From: JAGVPT01 sp963717445
GTDB taxonomy: Bacteria > Bacteroidota > Ignavibacteria > UBA10030 > UBA8401
Assembly (NCBI GenBank): GCA_963717445.1
Contig: OY970334.1
Location: forward strand, 3,100,001 to 3,164,000
Direction: 5' to 3'
DNA: 64,000 bases
The notes beneath the pieces were generated by a model. The model did no database searches. It had not been told where the DNA came from and saw nothing but the letters and a program-made list of their open reading frames with translations. This document shows positions 48,787 through 57,414 of the stretch, piece after piece. Position numbers and translations under genes: made by a program. Numbering within the stretch: the first letter of the stretch is position 1; every line of letters begins with the position of its first letter.

Positions 48787-49869
48787 ATGAAGATTGCCAT
48801 CATCGGCGTCGGCGTTATAGGCGGCTCTCTGGGTCTTGCTCTTAAGCAGAATAATCCGCGTGCAATAATTGTCGGATTCGATTCACCGGATGTGCTGCGC
48901 AAAGCAAAAAAAAGAAAAGCGATCGATATATCCGCACCGACTCTTCGAAGTGCTGTAGCCGATGCTGAAATTGTTTTTGTCTGCACTCCAGTCGGGTCAA
49001 TCCTGAATCTTCTCCCTAAGATATCCCGCCTTATTCCTCGTCAAACCATCGTTACGGATGTAGGAAGCGTGAAAGGCGTCATTCGATCATGCGCAATAAA
49101 ATATTTTTCGTCGCACGGAATATTTGTCGGCGGCCATCCGATGGCAGGTTCGGAAGGGAACGGCATCGAATATGCCGACAGCCTCCTCTTTCAAAATGCG
49201 GTTTATGTTTTATGCCCGCTTCGTAGGGGCGGGAAGAACATCCAGCCGTTAGTATCGTTGCTGAAATCAATCGGCGCGAGAATTTTAACGATGGATGCAG
49301 GAGACCACGACCGTGTGGCGGCGGCAATCAGCCATCTTCCGCAGCTTATCGCTGTAAGTTTGATGGATTATGCGGCGCGCAAAAATGCACGTAACCCCGC
49401 CTTTCTGCAGCTTGCCGCCGGCGGTTTCAGGGATATGACGCGAATCGCTTCAAGCCCGTTTACCTTGTGGAAGGATATTCTCTCGACCAACAGGTATGAA
49501 GCGGGAAAAGCGTTGGAGGAATTTGAGACATCGTTGGGAGAATTCCGCAAAGGGCTTTTACAGCGTTCGCTGGTGGATGTCGGTAAGAGGTTCATCCGTG
49601 CAAAATCGTTTCGCGATTCGATCCCGAAAAATACGAAAGGGTTTCTTCATTCCCTCCACGACCTCTTTGTATGGGTCGATGACAAACCCGGAACCCTTGC
49701 AGCGTTGACGGCAACATTGTTCCGTTCCGGGATAAACATCAAAGACATCGAATTATTGAAGGTAAGGGAAGGACAAGGAGGGACATTCCGAATATCGTTC
49801 GAATCGCCTGACATTGCGAGAAATGCTACAAAAGTTCTTCGATCAAATGGTTTTCGGGTCGTAAAATAG
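48787..49869 (+). CDS. tyrA: Prephenate dehydrogenase with C-terminal ACT domain
   Basis: 360 residues from ATG 48787; a TTG at 48781 is also open. The Rossmann motif GVGVIGGSLGLALKQN (residues 7-22), VFVCTPVGSILNLLP, TIVTDVGSVKGVIRSC and GGHPMAGSEGNGIEYADSLLF identify prephenate dehydrogenase. The helical dimerization domain has DHDRVAAAISHLPQLIAVSL. The C-terminal ACT domain (LFVWVDDKPGTLAALTATLFRSGINIKDIELLKV) likely confers tyrosine feedback. It oxidises prephenate to 4-hydroxyphenylpyruvate. Next to DAHP synthase, so both steps of tyrosine supply are grouped. Confidence 0.94.
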   Translation: MKIAIIGVGVIGGSLGLALKQNNPRAIIVGFDSPDVLRKAKKRKAIDISAPTLRSAVADAEIVFVCTPVGSILNLLPKISRLIPRQTIVTDVGSVKGVIRSCAIKYFSSHGIFVGGHPMAGSEGNGIEYADSLLFQNAVYVLCPLRRGGKNIQPLVSLLKSIGARILTMDAGDHDRVAAAISHLPQLIAVSLMDYAARKNARNPAFLQLAAGGFRDMTRIASSPFTLWKDILSTNRYEAGKALEEFETSLGEFRKGLLQRSLVDVGKRFIRAKSFRDSIPKNTKGFLHSLHDLFVWVDDKPGTLAALTATLFRSGINIKDIELLKVREGQGGTFRISFESPDIARNATKVLRSNGFRVVK

Positions 49870-49934
49870 GAAATGCGATGAAGTATAACGCCGGGGGTTA
49901 CTTTTGAAAAGTATTTATTGTAGAAGGAATTGTG

Positions 49935-51368
49935 ATGGCACGCAAAATTTGCTTTATGAGTTTAATGCTTGTTTTTTATTTTTCATTTGCATGGAGCTGG
50001 GGCGGACCGACGCATAAATTCATTAACAAGGAAGCGGCGATACATCTGCCTCCATCGTTCCCGTTCTTTGCGAACAACATCCAATGGATCAGCGATCACG
50101 CAGCCGACGCCGACAATCGCAAAAGCAGCGACCCAACCGAGGCACCGAAGCACTTCATCGATATAGAAGATTACCCTGAGTTTGCTACGGGCACACTTTC
50201 TCACAACTATGACACGTTGGTCGCAAAACACGGGTTGGGCTTCGTGACAAATACCGGCGTGGTTCCGTGGGCAATTATCTGGTCGCTGGATTCGCTGACC
50301 AATTGCCTTCGAAGAGGAGATTCGGTCAGGGCGCTACAGTTTGCTGCCGATTTGGGGCACTATGTCGGCGATGCGCATCAACCGCTACATGTGACGAACA
50401 ACTACGACGGACAATTGACGGGCAATAACGGAGTCCATGCCCGATATGAATCGACCATGCTGGACACCTACAATTACTTGAGCCAGATCGCCGTCGTCGC
50501 GAAATCTGCGCACTTCATTCCGGTGCCGATCGATACAAACTTCGCCTTTATTATTCACGGCAATGGGCTTGCTGACTCTATTTTTAAAGCCGACAATTAT
50601 GCCAAGTCAATTGACGCTAAATATGGCAGTTCCTATTATGCAGCACTGTGGGCAGGAACAGGCGCCATGACACAAAATCAGATTCAGGATGCCACTGTCG
50701 ACTTGGCCAATCTTTGGTACACCGCCGCGGTGAATGCGGGACTTGTTCCCGATTCCTTCACGCTCATTTCTTTAAGTGTCTCACCGACAATGATAGCCTT
50801 CGGCAATGTTCGTTTGGGAAGTGCCAAAGATACAACAGTGACGATATCAAATAAGGGAATAGATTCCGTCAAAATTACGAATATCGTATCATCGGGAAGT
50901 CCCTTTTCTGCCGTGACAACCTCCATGAGTATTGCTCCCGGGGAATCATTTATCGATACTTTGCGGTTTATCCCCGAAGCGACCGGTTCTGCAAATGCAG
51001 AGATTGTCATTACAAGCAATGCTCCATCATCGCCGGACACAATACATGTAGATGGGAGCGGCCAGTCTGCAACCGGCGTAGCGGCTTCACGAACGAGTTC
51101 GTTGAATCAGTTTGCCCTCAGTCAAAATTACCCCAACCCTTTTAATCCGAGCACGACAATTTCATTCACGATTGGATCTCCAACGTTTGTCATTGTAAAA
51201 ATCTATAATCTCGCAGGCGAAGAAGTTGAAACCCTTGTTTCGGAGAGAAGAACTGCAGGAACCTATCATGTTGAATGGAAAGCAAACCATAGTGCCAGCG
51301 GGATATACTTTTGCCGGATGGAGGCAGGGGGTTATGCATTTACGAAGAAGATCATTTTGCTGAAGTAA
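49935..51368 (+). CDS. Secreted S1/P1-type nuclease with T9SS C-terminal domain
   Basis: 477 residues from ATG 49935 (GTG 49932 is also open). Signal peptide RKICFMSLMLVFYFSFAWS precedes the mature N terminus WSWGGPTHKF, where Trp and His are zinc ligands. Further ligand blocks are ISDHAADADNRK, HFIDIEDY, and DLGHYVGDAHQPLHVTNNYDG with GVHARYESTMLDTY. This is the trinuclear zinc S1/P1 fold. Residues about 280-370 are an ASH/DUF1573-like beta domain (PTMIAFGNVRLGSAKDTTVTISNKGIDSV). The C terminus is a T9SS domain (LSQNYPNPFNPSTTI, IYNLAGEEVETLV, SASGIYFCRMEAG). It probably releases nucleotides outside the cell. Confidence 0.9.
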   Translation: MARKICFMSLMLVFYFSFAWSWGGPTHKFINKEAAIHLPPSFPFFANNIQWISDHAADADNRKSSDPTEAPKHFIDIEDYPEFATGTLSHNYDTLVAKHGLGFVTNTGVVPWAIIWSLDSLTNCLRRGDSVRALQFAADLGHYVGDAHQPLHVTNNYDGQLTGNNGVHARYESTMLDTYNYLSQIAVVAKSAHFIPVPIDTNFAFIIHGNGLADSIFKADNYAKSIDAKYGSSYYAALWAGTGAMTQNQIQDATVDLANLWYTAAVNAGLVPDSFTLISLSVSPTMIAFGNVRLGSAKDTTVTISNKGIDSVKITNIVSSGSPFSAVTTSMSIAPGESFIDTLRFIPEATGSANAEIVITSNAPSSPDTIHVDGSGQSATGVAASRTSSLNQFALSQNYPNPFNPSTTISFTIGSPTFVIVKIYNLAGEEVETLVSERRTAGTYHVEWKANHSASGIYFCRMEAGGYAFTKKIILLK

Positions 51369-51703
51369 CATAGAACGAGGGGAGTCGGAGAGGACTTGTC
51401 CAATAAGTTGCTCCTATCAGGATGTTTGTTCATTTCTTTGGTTCAAACCGAAAATTTTGTCATTTTTGCCAACGATCAGTAACTCCTCTTCGCATAGTTG
51501 AGAACAAAGTTGTTTGCTCGATGACATTTAAAACTTTCTTATCTATTATGGCTAAAACGTGCATGAATCCATGAAATCATCGGAGGTAATCTGCAATCTG
51601 CGTCCGAATCTGAGCCGGTCTGCGTGATCAATATTGGCATTAGAATTGAACAGAACTTTCCTTCGATCCACTCACATCTTTTTCACAATGGAGGTTTCAT
51701 ACT
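51369..51703. other. Intergenic region before the aminotransferase
   Basis: 335 bases without a gene or an obvious repeat. ATGGAGGT (51688-51695) just before ATG 51704 is a good ribosome-binding site; no clear promoter boxes are seen. Confidence 0.35.
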
Positions 51704-52921
51704 ATGAGCGTCAGTCAGCTTGCAAAATCGATCGCTGAGTCTCCGACGTTGAAATTGAACGAAGAGGCGCGGGTATTGCGGGAAAAAGGGGAAGCAGTTA
51801 TTCACCTTGGCGCCGGTGAGCCAAAAAATAAGGCTCCGATCAATGCAATTCTTAGTGCGGCCGCTAAGCTTAACGCTGCCGATATCAAATACACTCCCTC
51901 TGACGGAATCCCGTCGCTCAAGAAGGCAATTATCAAATATACGGAGGAGAATTATGACCGTGTTGCAGCGCCGGAAAATGTGATCGTTTCTTCCGGGGCT
52001 AAACAATCAGTGTTCAACGTCCTTTATTCGATCGTCAATCCTCAGGATGAAGTCATCATACTTGCCCCGTACTGGGTTAGTTACCCGGACATGGTGAAGA
52101 TGGTCTATGGCGTACCGGTCATTGTCACACCGGAAGACGGGGGATTCTATCCAAGGATGGAAGATGTTCTGAAGGCCGTCAGCTCGTATACGAAAGCGAT
52201 CATCGTCAACAGTCCCAATAATCCTTCCGGAGTAGTTTACCCGGAAGAATTTATCGCCCAAATTGTCGAATATTGCGAGACAAAGGGGATTTACGTCATC
52301 ATGGATGACATTTATCACAAGCTGGTCTTTGACGGTAAGACTGTTCCAGTGTGCTACAAATACACAAAGAAAGACATTGAGTCGACCCACATTATCGTTG
52401 TGAATGGTGTTTCGAAATTGTACGGCATGACCGGTTTTAGAATCGGGTGGACAGTTGCAAACAGAGAGCTTGTGGGGATCATGTCAAACGTCCAGGGACA
52501 AATCACTTCCTGCACGTCGGTATTGCTTCAAGCGGCTGCAGAAGGTGCATTGACCGGTCTGCAAAGCGTCACCGAAAGCCTTCGCATGACGCTGGAAAAT
52601 AACCGCAACGTTATGATGCAGGAGCTCAACTCCTTCAACGGCGTAAAATGTACAAAGCCGAATGGGACATATTATTGCTTGCCGGATTTCCGGGCATATT
52701 CTAATAAATCTGTGGACCTCTGTCAGCTTCTGTTAAAAAAAGCTCTTGTTGTCACAGTTCCCGGTAAAGAATTCGGTATGGAGGGCCATCTGCGTATCAG
52801 TTATGCCGGCTCTATCAAAGACATCACCGAAGGCATTGCGCGAATTAAATGGGCGCTCGATCCATCATCACCAAACGAAATCTATATTGGCGACCGAAAA
52901 CTTGTGAGGGACTGGCTATGA
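51704..52921 (+). CDS. Class I/II PLP-dependent aminotransferase
   Basis: 405 residues. VIHLGAGEPKNKAPINAIL, YTPSDGIPSLKKAIIKYTEENY, IVSSGAKQSVFNVLYSIVNPQDEVIILAPYWVSYPDM, VNSPNNPSGVVYPEEFI, VIMDDIYHKLVFDG and the PLP-lysine block VNGVSKLYGMTGFRIGW place it in the aspartate aminotransferase-like group. It is similar in layout to the minus-strand aminotransferase at 55017-56216, with which it forms a pair of paralogues around pckA. Substrate specificity (aspartate, aromatic or other) cannot be read from sequence. Its TGA overlaps the pckA start (ATGA). Confidence 0.92.
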   Translation: MSVSQLAKSIAESPTLKLNEEARVLREKGEAVIHLGAGEPKNKAPINAILSAAAKLNAADIKYTPSDGIPSLKKAIIKYTEENYDRVAAPENVIVSSGAKQSVFNVLYSIVNPQDEVIILAPYWVSYPDMVKMVYGVPVIVTPEDGGFYPRMEDVLKAVSSYTKAIIVNSPNNPSGVVYPEEFIAQIVEYCETKGIYVIMDDIYHKLVFDGKTVPVCYKYTKKDIESTHIIVVNGVSKLYGMTGFRIGWTVANRELVGIMSNVQGQITSCTSVLLQAAAEGALTGLQSVTESLRMTLENNRNVMMQELNSFNGVKCTKPNGTYYCLPDFRAYSNKSVDLCQLLLKKALVVTVPGKEFGMEGHLRISYAGSIKDITEGIARIKWALDPSSPNEIYIGDRKLVRDWL

Positions 52922-54558
52922 ACAACATCTTAGACATTAAAACCCCTGCTCAAAGCGAAGCCTCTGCGTTGAAAAGTGATTATGGGCTTGCCAACCACGG
53001 CCTCGAAAATTTGCGTATGGCGTACTGGAACTTGCCGACGGAAGCGTTGTATGAGGAAATAAGTTTCCGGCGCGAGGCGAAAATTTCCCATCTCGGTCCG
53101 ATCGTCGCCAGCACAGGTAAACATACTGCGCGCTCTGCGACCGACAAATTTATTGTGAAAGAACCGTCGACTGAAAATCAAATTTGGTGGGGACAGTATA
53201 ATCGCCCGTTCAGCACCGACAAATTCAACGACCTCTATAACAGGCTCCAGGGATTCTTGCAGGGAAGAGATGTATTTGTGCAGGATTGTTACGGCGGCGC
53301 CGACCCGAACTACAGGATGCCGATTCGTATCATTAGCGAGCATGCCTGGCATGCCATGTTTGCACGCAACATGTTCATTCTTCCCCAAACGAATGAAGAG
53401 TACCGCCGGCACGTTCCCGACTTCACTGTGATCGCTGTACCTTCGTTCAAAGGAATCCCCCAGATCGACGCAACGGCAACAAACACGTTTATCGTGCTGA
53501 ATTTTGCGCAGCGATTGTGCATCATCGGTAACACGGCCTACGCCGGGGAGATAAAAAAATCTATTTTTACAATTCTTAATTATCTCCTTCCGTTGCAAGG
53601 CGTCATGGCAATGCACAGCTCGGCGAACATCGGCAAGGATGGAGATGCGGCAATTTTCTTCGGCCTCTCGGGAACCGGGAAAACGACCCTCTCCGCCGAC
53701 CCGAAACGAAGCTTAATCGGGGACGACGAACATGGATGGAGTGATGAAGGGGTGTTCAATTTTGAAGGAGGCTGCTACGCAAAGGTCATCCGCCTCTCGC
53801 CGACTGCCGAACCGCAAATCTATGCAACGACAAAAATGTTCGGGACAATCCTGGAAAATGTCGTCTACGATCCGGTGACAAGGTTGATCGACCTCGACGA
53901 TGAATCGATCACTGAAAATACACGAGCGTCGTATCCGCTCGAATATATTTCCAATGCCGTACCGGAAAAAATGGGTGGGCATCCGAAGAATATTATCTTA
54001 TTGACGTGCGATGCTTCCGGCGTCATGCCGCCGATTGCACGGCTCACTCCCAACCAGGCAATGTATCAGTTCATTTCGGGATACACGTCGAAGATTGCAG
54101 GAACAGAAGTCGGGCTCGGCAAAGAGCCAGAGATGACATTCAGTACCTGTTTCGGCGCTCCGTTCATGGTGCACCATCCGTCGTTTTACGCAGACTTGCT
54201 GAAACGAAAAATATTGAAGCATGGCGTTACCTGCTGGCTGGTCAATACAGGATGGATTGGAGGACCGTACGGCATCGGCAAAAGGATCAGCATTGGACAC
54301 ACGCGTGCACTTCTCAACGACGCACTGAGCGGCGAATTGCAAAAAGCAAAATTTGTCAAAGACCCGATCTTCGGCTTTGAAGTTCCGACGAGCTGCGAGG
54401 GTGTTCCTGCTAACGTGCTCGATCCGTCAGGCTCATGGCCCAGCAAAGAGAATTACATGCAAAAGTACAAACAGCTTGCTGCGCGGTTTATCGAGAATTT
54501 CAAAAAATTCGAGGACGGGTGCCCGCAGGAAGTAATTCAGGCGGGACCAAAAATTTAG
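52918..54558 (+). CDS. pckA: Phosphoenolpyruvate carboxykinase (ATP)
   Basis: 546 residues from ATG 52918; an upstream open frame to 52849 overlaps the aminotransferase. The ATP-type family is shown by the RSATDKFIVKEP block, the FARNMF segment, the P-loop GLSGTGKTTLSADP (about 250-263), LIGDDEHGWSDEGVFNFEGGCYAKVI with the metal-binding Asp, and NTGWIGGPYGIGKRISIGHTRA near the end. It converts oxaloacetate plus ATP to PEP and CO2 in gluconeogenesis. The coupling to an aminotransferase suggests linked oxaloacetate/aspartate metabolism. Confidence 0.96.
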   Translation: MNNILDIKTPAQSEASALKSDYGLANHGLENLRMAYWNLPTEALYEEISFRREAKISHLGPIVASTGKHTARSATDKFIVKEPSTENQIWWGQYNRPFSTDKFNDLYNRLQGFLQGRDVFVQDCYGGADPNYRMPIRIISEHAWHAMFARNMFILPQTNEEYRRHVPDFTVIAVPSFKGIPQIDATATNTFIVLNFAQRLCIIGNTAYAGEIKKSIFTILNYLLPLQGVMAMHSSANIGKDGDAAIFFGLSGTGKTTLSADPKRSLIGDDEHGWSDEGVFNFEGGCYAKVIRLSPTAEPQIYATTKMFGTILENVVYDPVTRLIDLDDESITENTRASYPLEYISNAVPEKMGGHPKNIILLTCDASGVMPPIARLTPNQAMYQFISGYTSKIAGTEVGLGKEPEMTFSTCFGAPFMVHHPSFYADLLKRKILKHGVTCWLVNTGWIGGPYGIGKRISIGHTRALLNDALSGELQKAKFVKDPIFGFEVPTSCEGVPANVLDPSGSWPSKENYMQKYKQLAARFIENFKKFEDGCPQEVIQAGPKI

Positions 54559-54582
54559 GAGTGGTCGTTAGAGGATAGAGAA

Positions 54583-54673
54583 TGGTGGAATGATGGAATA
54601 TTGGAAGAGGTAACCCCATTATTCCATCATTCCATCATTCCATCATTTCAACATTCCATCATTCCAAAATTCC
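54583..54673. repeat. ATTCCATC array with inverted flank
   Basis: A left part with GGAATGATGGAATATTGGA is followed by several direct ATTCCATC units (54619-54666), which are its inverse. It lies in the convergent gap between pckA and the FmdB-like gene. Confidence 0.65.
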
Positions 54674-54695
54674 CAGTGCTTCCGAATTGGCATTC

Positions 54696-55007
54696 CTATT
54701 CGGATGGTTTCGCAGGTTTTGAGGAAGTGTCTGGTTTTGTTGCAGGCTTTTCCTCTGTCTTTGGCGCCGGATTCGGCTTTGTGTTCTTTGATGCGGATGT
54801 TGATTCTTTTGCGTCCGGTCTCGGATTCTTGTAATCGGTCTGATAAAATCCGCTTCCCTTAAAAATCATTCCACCCCCCTTGCTTATGATGCGGACGAGA
54901 TTTTTCGTCTTACATACGGGGCAAAGTACCAACGGATCCGCGCTCATCGACTGGATTTCTTCGAATTCGTGTTTGCATTTCTTGCATCGGTATTCGTAGG
55001 TTGGCAT
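54696..55007 (-). CDS. FmdB family zinc-ribbon protein
   Basis: 103 residues. MPTYEYRCKKCKHEFEEIQS with CxxC (residues 8-11) and VLCPVCKTKNLVRIIS with CxxC form a treble zinc ribbon. SKGGGMIFKGSGFYQTDYKN follows, then a Lys/Pro/Ser tail of low complexity. It matches the small FmdB/putative-regulatory zinc-ribbon family found in many bacteria; the name comes from an amidase-associated regulator, and the true role is unknown. It starts 9 bases after the aspartate aminotransferase gene and is likely co-transcribed with it. Confidence 0.9.
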   Translation of the reverse strand: MPTYEYRCKKCKHEFEEIQSMSADPLVLCPVCKTKNLVRIISKGGGMIFKGSGFYQTDYKNPRPDAKESTSASKNTKPNPAPKTEEKPATKPDTSSKPAKPSE

Positions 55008-55016
55008 ACTTTCGCT

Positions 55017-56216
55017 CTAACTCCCGTAAAGTTTTTTGAACCCTCGGTGCAGCCGCTCCGCCGCTTTTTCCAATTCCTCCATTGAACATGCATACGAGAT
55101 ACGGACATGGTCTTTCGACCCGAACCCGCTTCCCGGAACGACAACCACCCGTTCGTCATCAAGCAAGAACTGAGCAATGTCGTCCGCCGATTTGAGCGTC
55201 TTCCCCTGAATCTTTTTTCCGATATACCCCCTGAGATTAGGGAAAATATAAAACGCTCCCTTTGGTTTGACGCAAGAAATTCCTTTGATGGATGTTATTG
55301 CCCCGTAAATGAAATTCCGACGGCGCAGGAATTCGGCGTTCATGGTGTTGACTTCATCATGCGATCCGGTGAGCGCTGCAAGGGCTGCATGCTGTGAAAT
55401 CGATGAGGCGTTGGAGGTTATCTGACTTTGCACTTTTTCGGCCGCGGAAACAATCTCTTTCTTCGCACCGAGATAGCCGATTCTCCACCCGGTCATCGAA
55501 AAAGCCTTCGAGACGCCGTTGACGGTGATGACGTGGTCTTTGACCTCCGGAATGGATCCCATGCTGAAGTGCTGAGTCCCGTCGTAGATGACCTTTTCAT
55601 AAATTTCATCGGAGATAACGTAGAGGTCGGCCTTCGCGGTAACTTTAGCAAGCTCTTCAATTTCTTCCTTCGAGTAGACGGTCCCCGTAGGGTTTGAGGG
55701 CGAGCAGAAAAGAAGCGCCTTCGTCTTTTTGGTAATGGCGCGTTTCAACTGCGCCGGTGTCATTTTGAACTCGTTCTCTTCAGATGTCTCGATGATCACG
55801 GGTACGGCGTCGACGAGCTTCACTATTTCAGGATACGTGACCCAGTACGGCGCCGGGATGATCACTTCATCTCCCTTGTTGCAGATTGCCCTCACGGCGT
55901 TATAGATGGAATGCTTGGCGCCATTCGACACGAGAATCTGCGAAGGGTCGAAGGAAATATTGTTATCGTGTTTGAACTTGTCGCAAATTGCCTTCCTCAG
56001 TTCCTGGATTCCGGCATTAATCGTATATCCTGTAAAATTGTTTTCGATGGCGGAGATCGCCGCCTTCTTGATGTGAAACGGGGTCGGGAAGTCGGGCTCG
56101 CCGGCCGTCAGCGTTACGACATCCACTCCTTCCGCCTTCAGTTTCTTGGCGACTGCCGAAAGTGCCAGCGTCATCGAAGGCTCTGCCTTCGCGACTTGTC
56201 TCGATAACGATTTCAA
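55017..56216 (-). CDS. Aspartate aminotransferase-type PLP enzyme
   Basis: 399 residues from a TTG at 56216, chosen because upstream ATG 56279 lies inside a repeat element and the protein then starts at the expected KSLSRQVAKAEPSMTLALS. A weak AAAGGA (56229-56234) lies 12 bases upstream, so the start is moderately sure. The family blocks are VVTLTAGEPDFPTPFHIKKAA, YTINAGIQELRKAIC, ILVSNGAKHSIYNAVRAICNKGDEVIIPAPYWVTYPE and VNGVSKAFSMTGWRIGYLGAKKE with the PLP lysine. It belongs to the prokaryotic aspartate/prephenate aminotransferase clade, and may also accept prephenate. Confidence 0.9.
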   Translation of the reverse strand: MKSLSRQVAKAEPSMTLALSAVAKKLKAEGVDVVTLTAGEPDFPTPFHIKKAAISAIENNFTGYTINAGIQELRKAICDKFKHDNNISFDPSQILVSNGAKHSIYNAVRAICNKGDEVIIPAPYWVTYPEIVKLVDAVPVIIETSEENEFKMTPAQLKRAITKKTKALLFCSPSNPTGTVYSKEEIEELAKVTAKADLYVISDEIYEKVIYDGTQHFSMGSIPEVKDHVITVNGVSKAFSMTGWRIGYLGAKKEIVSAAEKVQSQITSNASSISQHAALAALTGSHDEVNTMNAEFLRRRNFIYGAITSIKGISCVKPKGAFYIFPNLRGYIGKKIQGKTLKSADDIAQFLLDDERVVVVPGSGFGSKDHVRISYACSMEELEKAAERLHRGFKKLYGS

Positions 56217-56252
56217 TGCTGTGGTATGTCCTTTCTTGTTGAGTTTAGACTT

Positions 56253-56366
56253 CTGAGTATCTTCAAAAACAATACTCACGCAAAGACGCGAAGTCGCAAA
56301 TTAATTTTTAAATTGAATCTTTGCGCCTCTGCGACTTGGCGAGAGACAATTAATCAGATATCTCAG
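56253..56366. repeat. Palindromic element with GCAAAGACGC core abutting the coaD stop
   Basis: The left end CTGAGTATCT (56253-56262) and the right end AGATATCTCAG (56356-56366) are imperfect inverted repeats. The core pairs GCAAAGACGCGAAGTCGCAAA with TCTTTGCGCCTCTGCGACTTGG, nearly identical to 4538-4656. The element ends at the base before the coaD stop codon and covers the first codons of the long version of the aminotransferase ORF. Confidence 0.65.
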
Positions 56367-56855
56367 TTAGAATTCCTTTACTTTCTTTTTCAGCCGTGCA
56401 TAGACGTTCGGCGGAACGAAGGTTCTGAATTCGCCGTGGAGCCTGGCGAGTTCGCGCACGATACTGGAATTAAGATAGGTGTACCGTTCATGAGGCATTA
56501 AGAATACAGTGAAAATCTTATTGTCCTGCTTTCGGTTAATGAGTGCCATTTGAAATTCGTATTCGAAATCGGAGATAGCACGCAAGCCGCGAATAAGTGC
56601 AACGGCTTTTTTCCTCTGCGCGAAATTGATGAGAAGCCCATCAAAGCTTTCGACAGCGGCATTTTTATACTTGTTTATTTTGATGATTTCGCGGATCATT
56701 TCCACCCGCTCCGTTTCGTCGAAGAGGGGAGATTTTGTAGAATTCTTTGCCACGGTGACGATGACTTTATCGAACAGCTCCATTCCTCGTTCAAGGATGT
56801 CAAGGTGCCCGTTTGTGACCGGGTCGAATGTTCCTGGGTACAGTGCGATCTTCAT
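56367..56855 (-). CDS. coaD: Phosphopantetheine adenylyltransferase
   Basis: 162 residues from ATG 56855; the open frame extends further but the fold starts here. MKIALYPGTFDPVTNGHLDILERG holds the nucleotidyltransferase HxGH motif. ALIRGLRAISDFEYEFQMALINR and YTYLNSSIVRELARLHGEFRTFVP complete the family. It adenylates 4-phosphopantetheine to dephospho-CoA in the fourth step of CoA synthesis. It overlaps rsmD by four bases, a pairing widespread in bacteria. Confidence 0.96.
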   Translation of the reverse strand: MKIALYPGTFDPVTNGHLDILERGMELFDKVIVTVAKNSTKSPLFDETERVEMIREIIKINKYKNAAVESFDGLLINFAQRKKAVALIRGLRAISDFEYEFQMALINRKQDNKIFTVFLMPHERYTYLNSSIVRELARLHGEFRTFVPPNVYARLKKKVKEF

Positions 56856-57412
56856 GGTCGGCCTTCGTGCTGTGATTGGAAAAACGTGACAACAGTTCTG
56901 CCATATTTCCTCACCACCGCCGCCTTCCACAGGCGACTTTGTTCAAACCGCAGTTGTTGCGGATGTTCGATGATCAAATACCCTTCCCGGGAAACCACTC
57001 CGCTCTGGAAGATCAATGACGGCAACCGGTTCAACACTTCGAAGTCGTACGGAGGATCGGCAAACACTATATCAAATTGTGTACGCGGCCGCGCAAGGTA
57101 GTCGAACACATCGGCGGCAATGATTTCACACTCGGTGGAATCGGCGATCGCTGAAATGTTCTGCTTCAAAAATACGATAGCGCGTTTGGAGTTTTCCACG
57201 AACACAGCGCGCCGCGCGCCGCGGCTCAACGCTTCAATTCCTAAGCCCCCGCTTCCCGCAAACAAATCGAGCACGCTTGCTTCGGTCCAATCAACCCTGT
57301 TTTGCAAAATATTGAACACCGACGCTTTCACTCTGCCCGTCGCTGGGCGGACGGACAAATCGGCGACCGTGCGCAACTGCCTCCCTTTATACTTCCCTGC
57401 GATGACGCGCAT
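56852..57412 (-). CDS. rsmD: 16S rRNA (guanine(966)-N2)-methyltransferase
   Basis: 186 residues. MRVIAGKYKGRQLRTV, PATGRVKASVFNILQNRVDWTEASVLDLFAGSGGLGIEALSRGARRAVFVE (SAM-binding motif) and IVFADPPYDF (the amino-methylase DPPY motif) identify RsmD. It methylates G966 in 16S rRNA in the assembling 30S subunit. It runs on into coaD with an ATGA-type overlap. Confidence 0.95.
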   Translation of the reverse strand: MRVIAGKYKGRQLRTVADLSVRPATGRVKASVFNILQNRVDWTEASVLDLFAGSGGLGIEALSRGARRAVFVENSKRAIVFLKQNISAIADSTECEIIAADVFDYLARPRTQFDIVFADPPYDFEVLNRLPSLIFQSGVVSREGYLIIEHPQQLRFEQSRLWKAAVVRKYGRTVVTFFQSQHEGRP

Positions 57413-57414
57413 CC

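Noticed and set aside
54583..54673. Possible CRISPR-like or telomere-like repeat of ATTCCATC
   Set aside because: It is a simple 8-base tandem tract in a convergent gene gap; no spacers are present.
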